A DNA stretch of 46,217 bases from an uncultured Bacilli bacterium (GCA_944350315.1 CALVON010000033.1:1-46217), one strand, 5' to 3'; shown: positions 16,255-24,786, counted from the first letter of the stretch. Notes: generated from the letters alone by a model not told the origin. A program made the numbers and translations.

Positions 16255-18066
16255 ATGAATAGAGATTTAAATATAATTAAGAAAAAATATGGTGAAAAAA
16301 TGATGCATTTTTGTAGAGATAATTTTTCTACTATATTAGAAACAGAGGGATTATTGCCAAAGATTCTTTTGGAAAATTTTCATGAAAGTCATAGTTTGTA
16401 TGATGATTTAGTTAAGAATTCAAAAGAAGATGATTTTAAAAATTATATTTATAAAATATATGGTGATTTAGTCTTTTCTTTAAATAATTTTCAGGTTGAT
16501 CATCATATTGAAGAAACACCAGAAGAGTTAATGAATAAGGCAGGGTATGTATTAAGGGAATGTTTAACGGAAAAAGATATTCAAAGTTATAAAAAATATT
16601 ATGCTAAAGGTGAAGAGATTTGTACTTTTAAAGGTGGAAGGTTAAATAAATGTCGAGTATTTTTTGCTGTAAAAAAGAATGTTGATCAAATAAAAAGGGA
16701 AAATTTTGGTAAACCAAGAAGACAAGATGAATATGGGACTTCAGTTATAAGTATTCAATTTTTAAAAGACGGAACAAATACATTATCAATAAAAAATAGA
16801 TATAATCATGTGGTTCGTGATTGTGATAGTACATTTTCTAATGATTTAGATAATATAATTGCTGGTTTAACAGATGCATTTGCGAATACATATGGGTTAG
16901 AACAAAAATATAAAAGCAATGATTTTGAAATTCCAGGGTATGTAAGAGCAAACGATGGAAAATATTATAAATATAATTATGAGATTAATAATATTTATTA
17001 TTGCCCTGATAATATAATAATTGATAATTTTGAAGTTAAAAAATTTGATAAGAGTAAGTATTTAGTATTAGATTATTTTATACTTAGTTTGGATAAAAAA
17101 AATAAAGGGGTTACTCTTTATGATGAGAATGTTAAGGATAGTTTTCCTGAAATATTTAATGATATAGATAAAATAGATATTAGTAATATAGAAAATGGAA
17201 AGATAATAAAAGTTACATCTAAAGATGGTAATGTTATAGAAATTACAATTGATAAGGATAATAAAATTATTGGGTTAAATATAGGGAGAGTAAAAGAAGT
17301 AGGACCATATTTTTTATCAGATAATCGGACACTAGGAGTGTTTAAAGCAGATTGTTTAGAGGTAATTAATAATGACTTTCTTCCAGATGCTTCAATGTTA
17401 ATGACATTGAATATTCCTTTAGTAAGGACAATTGGTGATAATTCTTTGATATCTTTATTATTGTTAAAAATGTTCGATGCTCCGTCTTTAGAAAGAGTAG
17501 GGAGAAATTGTCTTAGAGATGTGCTTTCAGTAGTACGAATAAATACTCCAAAATTAGAAGAAGCTAACGATAGTTTTTTAAAAAATTGTTTTGATCTTAC
17601 AGAAATTAATATTCCAAAATTGAAAAGAGGAGGAGATTCATGTTTGCTATATGCCAATAAGTTGAAAAGATTTGATGCTCCTTCTTTAAAACACGTTGGA
17701 AATCAATTTTTAGAAAATGCTTATGAATTAGAAGATTTTAGGGCACCATGTCTTAGAGATACGGGTAACTATTTTTTGCTTAAAGCACCTAATTTATTAA
17801 CTTTTACTGCTTCTAATTTGGAAAAAATTGGAATTTCTAGTATGTGTAATTGTTCTAATTTGTTAGTATTTAGTGCTCCTAAGTTGACTCAAGTTGAGGA
17901 TAATTTTTTACAAAATTCAGCACTTAGAGATACAGTATTAGAAAATGTTTCTAAAAATAAAAAAAGAAGTACTTATGAAGGATTAAAAGAAGAATTATTG
18001 AGAGGCATAGATAGTTTTTCACCATATGATGAGTTAAATGGTTATGGTGGAAGAGGTGGAAAATGA
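16255..18066 (+). CDS. Leucine-rich-repeat (LRR_5/BspA-like) protein
   Basis: A 603-residue protein without signal peptide or membrane segment. The N-terminal 350 residues are of unknown fold. From about residue 370 to 580 there are BspA-type repeats of some 21-24 residues, with recurring units such as LxxFDAPSLKHVGNQFLENA and LLVFSAPKLTQVEDNFLQN. LRR_5 proteins usually bind other proteins; here the lack of an export signal suggests a cytoplasmic role or non-classical export. The C-terminus is glycine-rich (GYGGRGGK). The stop overlaps the next start in ATGA. A perfect promoter drives it, so it may be well expressed. Exact role unknown. Confidence 0.75.
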   Translation: MNRDLNIIKKKYGEKMMHFCRDNFSTILETEGLLPKILLENFHESHSLYDDLVKNSKEDDFKNYIYKIYGDLVFSLNNFQVDHHIEETPEELMNKAGYVLRECLTEKDIQSYKKYYAKGEEICTFKGGRLNKCRVFFAVKKNVDQIKRENFGKPRRQDEYGTSVISIQFLKDGTNTLSIKNRYNHVVRDCDSTFSNDLDNIIAGLTDAFANTYGLEQKYKSNDFEIPGYVRANDGKYYKYNYEINNIYYCPDNIIIDNFEVKKFDKSKYLVLDYFILSLDKKNKGVTLYDENVKDSFPEIFNDIDKIDISNIENGKIIKVTSKDGNVIEITIDKDNKIIGLNIGRVKEVGPYFLSDNRTLGVFKADCLEVINNDFLPDASMLMTLNIPLVRTIGDNSLISLLLLKMFDAPSLERVGRNCLRDVLSVVRINTPKLEEANDSFLKNCFDLTEINIPKLKRGGDSCLLYANKLKRFDAPSLKHVGNQFLENAYELEDFRAPCLRDTGNYFLLKAPNLLTFTASNLEKIGISSMCNCSNLLVFSAPKLTQVEDNFLQNSALRDTVLENVSKNKKRSTYEGLKEELLRGIDSFSPYDELNGYGGRGGK

Positions 18067-18356
18067 GAGTTGATTTAGTTATAGAAAGAATTAATGATTA
18101 TAAGTACTTTTTAAAAGATAGTGATATGAATGAATATATTCTTAATATGGAATTTTATGATATTGATAAAATACCTAAGGTAGGTGATAAGATTAATATG
18201 CATAAAAATATGGTTAATAATTTAGATAATTATTTGTATTCTTTTGGAAATGTTGATGCAATTTATGGTAAGAAAATAGATAATTTATTAGATGAAGATA
18301 TTATTGTTCTTTTAATTGATAATAAAAAAATATATTTAAAAAGATTTTATGGATAA
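18063..18356 (+). CDS. Hypothetical 97-residue protein coupled to the LRR gene
   Basis: A short soluble, acidic protein rich in Asp and Ile/Leu, with a VGDKINM tract that looks like a small beta-barrel turn. The strand pattern (VDLVIERIND, KYFLKD, IIVLLIDNKKIYLKRF) suggests an all-beta fold, but I recognise no family. Its ATG overlaps the LRR gene's TGA by four bases, so it is translated with it and may act together with it. Confidence 0.6.
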   Translation: MRVDLVIERINDYKYFLKDSDMNEYILNMEFYDIDKIPKVGDKINMHKNMVNNLDNYLYSFGNVDAIYGKKIDNLLDEDIIVLLIDNKKIYLKRFYG

Positions 18357-18422
18357 TATATAGTTAGTAATATTTTTGCTCTAAATATACAAAAAACTAT
18401 TTAATTTTTTTTAAATGTTTGA

Positions 18423-18428
18423 TATAAT
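18423..18428 (+). promoter_or_regulatory. TATAAT -10 box
   Basis: A perfect -10 hexamer 20 bases before the lipoprotein ATG at 18448, with only a weak TTTAAT at 18400-18405 as -35. It lies inside the longer open frame that begins at 18415, which supports the later start. Confidence 0.45.
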
Positions 18429-18447
18429 TATGAAGAGTAGGTGGAGT

Positions 18448-19092
18448 ATGCATAAGAAATTACTTATAATTATGATAACGATATTATTTATTTTAACTGG
18501 TTGTGTGCGACTTACTGATAATTTAAGTGATACTATTAATGAAATACTAAAGAATGAAACGACATCTGTTAATACTGTATCTACTGGATATGAATTATAT
18601 ATACCTATTGGGGTTACACAAGTAACGGATAATGAATATAATCAAAAATTTAAAATTAGAGATAGATATATTTATTTATATGTAGATACTGTAAGTTATT
18701 ATTATAAAAGTGAACTTAATTATAAGAAATCTAGTGATTATAATTACTATTATTATCAAATTTCTAATAATGGAAAGACTGGATATGTAGGAATTAATAA
18801 GGTAGATGATGATAGTTATTTTTGCGTGATAGTTTATAATTATTCTAAGATTGAGTTTTATTCTGATTTAAATGATTTACCAATTATTTTTGCCAATTCT
18901 TTGATTATTCAAAATAGTATAAAATTTAATGATGAGTTGATAAAATTAGAGCTAGAAAGTAATATAACAGACGGTAGAGAAATTAAATATGAACTTGATA
19001 AACCTGTAGATAGTGAAAGTACTTTTTCTCAATATTTACAAGAATATGTTGCTGAAGAAGGAATGGAAGTAGAACTGCCAGATGATAATTAA
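18448..19092 (+). CDS. Predicted lipoprotein, unknown function
   Basis: A 214-residue protein with a lipoprotein signal: MHKK, a hydrophobic stretch and the lipobox LTGC (cysteine near residue 19). The exported part is tyrosine-rich, has a KSSDYNYYYYQISN tract and ends in an acidic tail (EEGMEVELPDDN). The start at 18448 follows GGTGGAG and replaces an upstream ATG at 18415 that overlaps the promoter. The next gene starts 18 bases after the stop. It may be part of the envelope cluster that follows. No family recognised. Confidence 0.72.
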   Translation: MHKKLLIIMITILFILTGCVRLTDNLSDTINEILKNETTSVNTVSTGYELYIPIGVTQVTDNEYNQKFKIRDRYIYLYVDTVSYYYKSELNYKKSSDYNYYYYQISNNGKTGYVGINKVDDDSYFCVIVYNYSKIEFYSDLNDLPIIFANSLIIQNSIKFNDELIKLELESNITDGREIKYELDKPVDSESTFSQYLQEYVAEEGMEVELPDDN

Positions 19093-19110
19093 TTTGAAAG
19101 AGGTGTAATA

Positions 19111-20067
19111 GTGAAACTATTAGATAAAATAAAAGATTTGTTTATGGATGAAATAGCAGAGGAAGATGAGGTAGAATTAGTAGAGGAAGAAAATAAAGAA
19201 TATCGTGAGCCTCCTAAAGATGTACTTCCTAAGGTAATGAGGGATACTATAAAAAGAGAAGAGGGAAATGAAGTATTAAAAAATGAAAATGTTTCTTTTT
19301 TACAAAATGAAGTTAAAAAAGAAATTAAGGAAGAAACTAAAAAGTTTAATTTTCCGATCGATTTTACAGATGAACTTCCTACTAGAAATTCTAAACCTAA
19401 TAGTAATGTAAATGTTTTAAAAGTAGAAAAAGAAGTTTCTAAAAAAGTTTCAGAACTTTATCCAAAAAAGGAAGAGATTAGAGTAAAACCAAAGTTTAAA
19501 GCAACGCCAGTAATTTCTCCAGTTTATGGTATTTTAGATAAAAATTATCACAAAGATGAAGTAAAAGAAAAAACTGATGATATATCTACGATGAAAAGAC
19601 CTTCTAAGAAAGTTGATTTTGAAACAGTTAGGAAAAAAGCATTTGGTAATTTGGCTGACGAAATAAAGGATAATTTGATGTGTGAAAATTGTGAGTTATA
19701 TCGTGAAGTAAAAAAGATTAGCTCTCTTAGTGAGGATGATTTATTATATGATATGACGGTAGATGAAGATGAAAAGATGACGATTGAGAAGGCGTATGAT
19801 AATTATGAAGAATTTGGTGTTGCATATGAGCCTAATAACAAGGGAAAACATGAGAATGACGTCGATGCAAAAGACGATGTAGTGCAAGATAAAGATGATA
19901 TTATTGTTGATAATAATAATTTAGATAAACAAATAGATAATAAAGATGATATACCTTCTAGAAGTGATAAGCAAACAAATAGTATAGAGAAGAAAAAAGA
20001 AGATAAAGTAGATGATGATTTTTTTGATCTAATAGATTCTATGTATAAAGAAAGGACGGATGATTAA
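19111..20067 (+). CDS. Acidic, mostly disordered protein with an SPVYGILDKNY motif
   Basis: A 318-residue, highly charged protein with no signal peptide or membrane segment. The N-terminus (KLLDKIKDLFMDE) could be an amphipathic helix. A compact motif, FKATPVISPVYGILDKNYHK, lies near residues 130-149 and is the only region that looks ordered; I believe similar motifs occur in related Firmicutes, with no known role. A CxxC pair (CENC) is near residue 192. The rest is Asp/Glu/Lys-rich. Start is GTG with a GAGGTG site. The stop overlaps the next ATG by one base, tying it to the DUF948-like and YtxH genes. A division or envelope scaffold is conceivable but unproven. Confidence 0.6.
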   Translation: MKLLDKIKDLFMDEIAEEDEVELVEEENKEYREPPKDVLPKVMRDTIKREEGNEVLKNENVSFLQNEVKKEIKEETKKFNFPIDFTDELPTRNSKPNSNVNVLKVEKEVSKKVSELYPKKEEIRVKPKFKATPVISPVYGILDKNYHKDEVKEKTDDISTMKRPSKKVDFETVRKKAFGNLADEIKDNLMCENCELYREVKKISSLSEDDLLYDMTVDEDEKMTIEKAYDNYEEFGVAYEPNNKGKHENDVDAKDDVVQDKDDIIVDNNNLDKQIDNKDDIPSRSDKQTNSIEKKKEDKVDDDFFDLIDSMYKERTDD

Positions 20068-20345
20068 TGCAAGAAATTTTATCAATAATTTTGTATGCTC
20101 TTGGTTCTATTTTATTAATAGTTTTAATAATATTAGGTATAAAATTGATAATTACAATGAATAAAATTGAAAAAATTACCGATGATATTAATGGTAAATT
20201 AAAATCTTTAAATGGTTTTTTTTCAATAATTGATTTTACTACTGATAGATTAGCTACTATTACTGATAAATTTGTTGATGGAGTTACGTCACTTATTAGA
20301 AGATTATTTAATAAAAAAAAAGAGGAGGAATATAAAGATGAATAG
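20067..20345 (+). CDS. Small membrane protein, DUF948-like
   Basis: A 92-residue protein with one N-terminal membrane segment (about residues 5-28) and an amphipathic remainder that may form a coiled coil (KIEKITDDINGKLKSL), ending in a basic-acidic tail. DUF948-type proteins often precede YtxH proteins in Firmicutes, as here. Its ATG overlaps the previous stop (TAATG), and its end overlaps the YtxH start by eight bases, so all three genes are one coupled unit. Confidence 0.65.
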   Translation: MQEILSIILYALGSILLIVLIILGIKLIITMNKIEKITDDINGKLKSLNGFFSIIDFTTDRLATITDKFVDGVTSLIRRLFNKKKEEEYKDE

Positions 20346-20766
20346 AAAAAAAGGTAGTTTGTTAAAATTTGTAACTGGTATGGGTTTAGGTGTTGGTGTT
20401 GGAATGCTGTTTGCTCCAAAATCAGGTGAAGAACTTAGAAAAGATTTAAAGAAGAAAGTCGATGAGCTATTAAAAAAAGTAAAAGAGATGGATGTTAGAG
20501 AAGCTGCTGATGACTTTGTAAAAAAAATAAATGAATTAAAAGAAGATATTGAAGATTTAGATAAGGAGAAAGTTTTAGCAATTGCCAAAAAGAAAGGTGA
20601 AGAATTAAAGGTAAAAGCTAATGAACTTTTAGATTTAGCAAAAGAAAAAGGGACTCCTGTTATTGAAAAGGCAGCTGATGAAGTAAGACAAAAAGCAATT
20701 CAAGTAACTAAAGAAGTATTAAAGAAATTAGAAAAAGAAGAAAGTAAAGAAGAGACAAGTAAATAG
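20338..20766 (+). CDS. YtxH domain-containing protein
   Basis: A 142-residue protein with an N-terminal glycine-rich hydrophobic segment (FVTGMGLGVGVGMLFAPKSGEELR), the hallmark of YtxH, followed by about 110 residues of charged helix likely to be a coiled coil. YtxH family members are general-stress or envelope-associated proteins with no defined biochemical role. The ATG at 20338 follows AGAGGAGG; a longer frame from 20272 would overlap the upstream gene without a ribosome site. The gene closes the three-gene unit and is followed by a T-rich stretch (20769-20780). Confidence 0.82.
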   Translation: MNRKKGSLLKFVTGMGLGVGVGMLFAPKSGEELRKDLKKKVDELLKKVKEMDVREAADDFVKKINELKEDIEDLDKEKVLAIAKKKGEELKVKANELLDLAKEKGTPVIEKAADEVRQKAIQVTKEVLKKLEKEESKEETSK

Positions 20767-20810
20767 TTTCTTTTTTTTTTATTTTGATATATAATTATTA
20801 TGGTGGTATA

Positions 20811-21206
20811 ATGAATAGTAGAGGATTTACTTTAATTGAATTGATTGTGACAATTGCTCTTTTAGCAATAATTGCTGTGATATCTTTTGTATCTATTAAT
20901 AGTATTGTTAATCAAAGTAGAGTTAATGATTGTGAAACTTTAGTTAATAATATAAAAAGTGCTACAAACAGTTATGTTAGTGATAATCGATATAACAAAG
21001 ATTTTGTTAACTTAGTTGTAGACTATTCGATTAATATAACTGCTAGGCAATTAATTGATAATAATTATTTGAGTGGAGAAATTGCTGATCCTTTTAATAA
21101 AGAGGTAGTACTTGATTCAGAGAGTATTATAATAACGATTTCTTTAAATGATGATTATACAGTAGATACTGTAGCGGTAAGTGGAATTACATGTGATGTT
21201 AGCTAG
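20811..21206 (+). CDS. Type IV prepilin-like protein
   Basis: A 131-residue protein with a class III signal: MNSRGFTLIELIVTIALLAIIAVISF. Cleavage and methylation would be expected after the glycine, leaving Phe1 and Glu5 of the mature pilin. The C-terminal part is a small globular domain with two cysteines that could form a disulfide (one near residue 40, one near the end, ITCDVS). No peptidase, ATPase or other pilin gene is nearby, so the assembly system must be encoded elsewhere. The ATG at 20811 is preferred over TTG at 20784 because it begins the conserved signal and follows GGTGG. Confidence 0.82.
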   Translation: MNSRGFTLIELIVTIALLAIIAVISFVSINSIVNQSRVNDCETLVNNIKSATNSYVSDNRYNKDFVNLVVDYSINITARQLIDNNYLSGEIADPFNKEVVLDSESIIITISLNDDYTVDTVAVSGITCDVS

Positions 21207-21315
21207 TTATATGTTGTTAAAATAATGACAATTTTTGCATAAAATATAAAAGTAAATATATATTACTTGTTAATAGATATTTAATATGTTAGAATATAGA
21301 TAAGTAGGTGATTGA

Positions 21316-21522
21316 ATGGGAGAGTCTGAGATAAAAAAGACAATTAAGGAAGTAAGTAGTAGTATGAAAGAAATGGATTATGATCCGATAACGCAAATTG
21401 TGGGATATTTAATTAGTAATGATTTAGGATATATTCCTGAGTTTGATGATAATAGGAATAAAATTGCTCAACTTGATAGAACTTTAATTTTGGAATGTAT
21501 GATGAAAGAATTTTTAAAATGA
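21316..21522 (+). CDS. ireB: IreB family regulatory phosphoprotein (UPF0297)
   Basis: A 68-residue protein with the family core YDPITQIVGYLISNDLGYIPEFDDNRNKI. In Enterococcus IreB is a substrate of the kinase IreK and modulates cephalosporin resistance; B. subtilis calls it YrzL. Near the N-terminus a KKTIKE tract contains a threonine that could be a phosphosite. It begins the conserved ireB-ruvX-DUF1292 cluster, and its TGA overlaps the ruvX ATG in ATGA. Confidence 0.9.
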   Translation: MGESEIKKTIKEVSSSMKEMDYDPITQIVGYLISNDLGYIPEFDDNRNKIAQLDRTLILECMMKEFLK

Positions 21523-21935
21523 GATGTTTAGGATTAGATTTAGGAAGTAAAACATTAGGAATTGCTATTAGTGATTTAACTAATTGTATTGCATCTGTAT
21601 ATAAGACAATATTTTTTTTAGATGATGATTATGATAGTTTAATTAATCCTTTAAGGGAAATAATTAATAAAGAAAATATTGATACTTTAGTTTTGGGTTT
21701 TCCTAAAAATATGAATAATACTTTGGGTAGTAGAGCAATGATAACTTTAGATTTTAAAGAAAAATTAGAGAAAGAACTTGGCCTTAAAGTAATTTTAGAA
21801 GATGAAAGACTTACTTCGGTAATTTCTAATAATGTATTGATAAAAGCAGATATGTCTAGAAAGAAAAGAAAGAAAAAAGTAGATGGAATTGCAGCAGTAA
21901 TTATTCTTCAGGGATATTTAGATAAATTGAAATAG
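21519..21935 (+). CDS. ruvX: RuvX/YqgF-type Holliday junction resolvase
   Basis: A 138-residue RNase H-fold nuclease, thought to act in Holliday junction resolution or 16S rRNA maturation. It begins with LGLDLGSKTLGIAISD (first catalytic aspartate), continues with DTLVLGFPKNMNNTLGSRA and has LEDERLTS and the final VDGIAAVIILQGYL (last aspartate). ATG at 21519, overlapping the ireB stop, is chosen over the upstream ATG at 21495 that lies wholly inside ireB. Confidence 0.9.
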   Translation: MRCLGLDLGSKTLGIAISDLTNCIASVYKTIFFLDDDYDSLINPLREIINKENIDTLVLGFPKNMNNTLGSRAMITLDFKEKLEKELGLKVILEDERLTSVISNNVLIKADMSRKKRKKKVDGIAAVIILQGYLDKLK

Positions 21936-21946
21936 GGTGTGAAAAA

Positions 21947-22225
21947 ATGAATGAAAAACAAAAATTTGTTGTATTAGATGAACATGGAAAAGAGGTTGTT
22001 TGTGAACCTTTATTTACTTTTGAATCAGAAGAAACAAATAAACAATATGTTGTTTATACAGATAATTCTAAAGATAAAAATGGTAATATAAGAGTTTTTG
22101 CGTCAATATATAAAATTAATGGTGATTCACAGGAATTATTACCAATAAAAACAGAAAGAGAATGGAAAGTTATTGAAACTATTTTAGATACAATTCAAGA
22201 GGAAAGTAAAAAAACAGGAGAATAG
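21947..22225 (+). CDS. DUF1292 protein (YrzB-like)
   Basis: A 92-residue protein with the DUF1292 pattern: FVVLDEHGKEVVCEPLFTF, then KQYVVYTDN, then IRVFASIYKI and the C-terminal WKVIETILD. Function is not established. It sits in the conserved position between ruvX and mltG, with 11 and 3 bases to its neighbours, so the four genes form one operon. Confidence 0.88.
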   Translation: MNEKQKFVVLDEHGKEVVCEPLFTFESEETNKQYVVYTDNSKDKNGNIRVFASIYKINGDSQELLPIKTEREWKVIETILDTIQEESKKTGE

Positions 22226-22228
22226 TTT

Positions 22229-23299
22229 ATGAAGAAGTATAAAATAGTTGTAATAATTTTGACAGCTTTATTAGCTTTGGTTTTTACTTTGGGATTTTTT
22301 TATAATTATTTAATTTCACCAGTATCTAGAAAAAGCGAAAAGGTTGTTGTAGAAATAAAAGAAGGTAGTATTTATTCTATTGGAGATACTTTATATGAAA
22401 ACGATCTTATTAGAAATGTTTTTATTTTTAAATTATATGTTAAATTAAATGGGATTAATTCTTTAAAAGCATCGACGTATCAATTTGATAAAAATATGAA
22501 TTTAAAAGAAATTATTGAAATGATGGAAGAAGGTAATTCATATAATCCAGATCAAATAACAATTACTTTTAAAGAGGGATTAAATGTTAGAAAAATAGCA
22601 AAAGTAGTAGAAGAAAATACGAATAATAGTTATGATGATTTTATGAATCTTATGAATAATGATGAATTTATAGATGAAAAAATTGCCGAATATTGGTTTT
22701 TAACTGATAGTATTAAAGATAGTAAAATATACTATCCATTAGAGGGGTATTTATTTCCAAATACGTATGCTTTTTTAAATAAAGATGTAAGTTGTGAAGA
22801 AATTGTTAATACTATGCTTGATGAGATGGAAAAACAATTAGAAAGTTATCGTGAAAAGATAGATAATAGTGAATATAATATTCATCAGCTTATTACTTTA
22901 GCATCTATTGTTGAATTAGAGGGTGCTAGTGCTTCTGATAGGGCTTCAGTTGCGGGTGTCTTTTATAATCGAATTAAAGATGGCTGGGTTTTAGGATCAG
23001 ATGTTACAACATATTATTTTTTAAAAATAGATGACTTTAAACAAAGTTTAAATGGAAATAAAGATTTATATACATGTGATTATGCATATAATACTAGATG
23101 TACTTCATTCGTTGGTTTACCTGTTGGGCCAATTTCTAATCCAGGAAAAGAATCTATTGATGCTACTATTAACTATAATAGACATAATTATTATTATTTT
23201 GTAGCGGATTGTAGTGGCAAGACTTATTTAAGTAAGAATGCAACAGAACATTATAATACAATTCAAAAATTAAAAAATGAAAATAATTGGTGTGCTTAA
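22229..23299 (+). CDS. mltG: Endolytic murein transglycosylase MltG
   Basis: A 356-residue membrane-anchored enzyme that cuts nascent glycan strands and helps terminate peptidoglycan polymerisation. There is one N-terminal membrane segment (about residues 5-27), then a LysM-like subdomain (VVVEIKEGSIYSIGDTLYEN) and the YceG catalytic domain. The catalytic glutamate is in LASIVELEGA near residue 230; the family reads ASIVEKE. YYPLEGYLFPNTY and the final FVGLPVGPISNPG, with NYYYFV, are also typical. A terminator follows the stop. Confidence 0.93.
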   Translation: MKKYKIVVIILTALLALVFTLGFFYNYLISPVSRKSEKVVVEIKEGSIYSIGDTLYENDLIRNVFIFKLYVKLNGINSLKASTYQFDKNMNLKEIIEMMEEGNSYNPDQITITFKEGLNVRKIAKVVEENTNNSYDDFMNLMNNDEFIDEKIAEYWFLTDSIKDSKIYYPLEGYLFPNTYAFLNKDVSCEEIVNTMLDEMEKQLESYREKIDNSEYNIHQLITLASIVELEGASASDRASVAGVFYNRIKDGWVLGSDVTTYYFLKIDDFKQSLNGNKDLYTCDYAYNTRCTSFVGLPVGPISNPGKESIDATINYNRHNYYYFVADCSGKTYLSKNATEHYNTIQKLKNENNWCA

Positions 23300-23322
23300 A
23301 GATGTGTTATTGGCATCTTTTT
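23298..23322 (+). terminator. mltG terminator
   Basis: AAAGATG and CATCTTT form a seven-base stem with a nine-base loop, followed by T. The hairpin overlaps the mltG stop codon. Confidence 0.7.
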
Positions 23323-23379
23323 CTTGTATTATAATAAGTTTCGTTTTAAGAAATATACATGTGAATTTTGGAGGAAGTT

Positions 23380-23964
23380 ATGGAAGAAAAATTATTATTA
23401 ATTGAAGAATATGCAAAAGAAAAAAAGATTCCTATTATGATGAAAGATGGGATTGAATTTTTATGTAAATATATTAAAGAGCACAATATAAAAAGTATAT
23501 TAGAAATAGGAAGTGCTATAGGGTATTCAGCTATTAAAATGGCTCTAGTAGATAAAGATATTAAAGTTGTTACAATAGAAAAAGATATTAATAGATATAA
23601 TGAAGCAATAAAAAATATTAATGATTTTAAGTTGGTTAATCAGATAAAGATAATTAATGATGATGCATTAAATACAGAAATAGATGGGAAATTTGATTTA
23701 ATTTTTATTGATGCTTCTAAGGGAAATAATATTAATTTTTTTAATAAATATAGTAAGAATTTAAGTAGTTGTGGTATAATAGTGACCGATAATTTATCTT
23801 TTCATGGTCTTTGTGAAAATGAAGAGTTAATTAAAACAAAAAATCAAAGGGGAATAGTTAAAAAGATTAAAGCATTTATTGAATTTTTAGATAATAATAA
23901 AGATTTTTATACAGAATATGTAGAAGTTGGAGATAAAATTGCTATATCTAGAAAAAAAGGTTGA
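23380..23964 (+). CDS. SAM-dependent O-methyltransferase (YrrM-like)
   Basis: A 194-residue class I methyltransferase of the caffeoyl-CoA/catechol O-methyltransferase type. The SAM motif is ILEIGSAIGYSAIKMA near residues 40-55, the acidic ribose-binding motif is VVTIEKD and the metal/substrate region is FDLIFIDASKG. B. subtilis yrrM, whose product acts on 5-hydroxyuridine in tRNA (TrmR), occupies the same place next to yrrN/yrrO, which supports that role here. ATG at 23380 follows GGAGG; the TTG at 23368 is part of the ribosome-site region. Confidence 0.85.
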   Translation: MEEKLLLIEEYAKEKKIPIMMKDGIEFLCKYIKEHNIKSILEIGSAIGYSAIKMALVDKDIKVVTIEKDINRYNEAIKNINDFKLVNQIKIINDDALNTEIDGKFDLIFIDASKGNNINFFNKYSKNLSSCGIIVTDNLSFHGLCENEELIKTKNQRGIVKKIKAFIEFLDNNKDFYTEYVEVGDKIAISRKKG

Positions 23965-23975
23965 GGTAATATTTT

Positions 23976-24782
23976 ATGGAAGTATTAGAAATATATACAA
24001 AGGATAATATAGATTCATTGATGGTAGATGATAGGAGTGCTAAAGAAATTATGGATAATTTTTTTAGAAACTATCCTTCTAGTTATCGTAGAAATTATGA
24101 TAGAAATTTAAAAAAGATACAGATTTGTAGGGTGGATGAATATTTTGATTTTGATGGTAGCGGTGCTGTAGCTAAAATTTATTTAAAAAATGATAAAATA
24201 ATTTTAAGTAATTTAGAAAATATTATACATGAACTTATGCATATGGCTCATTATGATAGAAAAAAAGATTTGTTGGCAATTTCTTCTAAAGAATTATTAT
24301 GGGAAGATCCTTTAATAGAAGGAGCAACAGAGTTTTTATCAAGTAAGGCTATTGGTGAACCTTGTGCGGCATATATATTTGAATCATTTGTAGTAGATAT
24401 GTTATCTTCAATTGATAATTTTTTTGAACCTTTCTTTATTCCTAATTATAAAAAGTTTATAAAAATGTTTCCTTGTGAAAAAGATATTTTAACGTTGATG
24501 TATGCTCTTAGTTTTTATTATTTTTATCAAGATATTGAATATGAAAATCCTAATTATGATGTTGTTAGTAAGAAGTTGGGTGAAGCAATAAAGACAGTGA
24601 TCAATGCATTAATTAGTATTGAAAGTTCAATTTTTAGAGATGAGACCGCAAGGGATTTATATAGTGAAAAATTTATGGATTTAATAACTAGTGAATTTTT
24701 AGAAATACATATAATAGATTATTTTAGTGATTATAAAGATTATACATATGAGCAATTAAAAACAAGAATTCTTAGGAGGTAA
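23976..24782 (+). CDS. Putative zinc metalloprotease-like protein (HELMH)
   Basis: A 268-residue soluble protein with HELMH at residues 85-89 in NIIHELMHMAHYDR and a glutamate in DPLIEGATEFLSS (E115) about 26 residues later, the spacing of a gluzincin third ligand. No signal peptide is seen, so it would act in the cytoplasm unless exported otherwise. The rest is helical and unfamiliar. It sits between the methyltransferase and the first U32 gene, a place that is normally empty in the B. subtilis yrr operon. Spacings of 11 and 4 bases show it is part of the operon. Protease activity is inferred from the motif only. Confidence 0.55.
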   Translation: MEVLEIYTKDNIDSLMVDDRSAKEIMDNFFRNYPSSYRRNYDRNLKKIQICRVDEYFDFDGSGAVAKIYLKNDKIILSNLENIIHELMHMAHYDRKKDLLAISSKELLWEDPLIEGATEFLSSKAIGEPCAAYIFESFVVDMLSSIDNFFEPFFIPNYKKFIKMFPCEKDILTLMYALSFYYFYQDIEYENPNYDVVSKKLGEAIKTVINALISIESSIFRDETARDLYSEKFMDLITSEFLEIHIIDYFSDYKDYTYEQLKTRILRR

Positions 24783-24786
24783 TATA

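Noticed and set aside
17118-17657. Long minus-strand frame (179 codons) inside the LRR gene
   Set aside because: Serine/isoleucine-rich shadow of an AT-rich gene, no ribosome site, and the plus-strand frame has clear repeats.
20304-20588. Minus-strand frame opposite the YtxH gene
   Set aside because: A low-complexity Ser/Phe shadow of Lys/Glu-rich codons.
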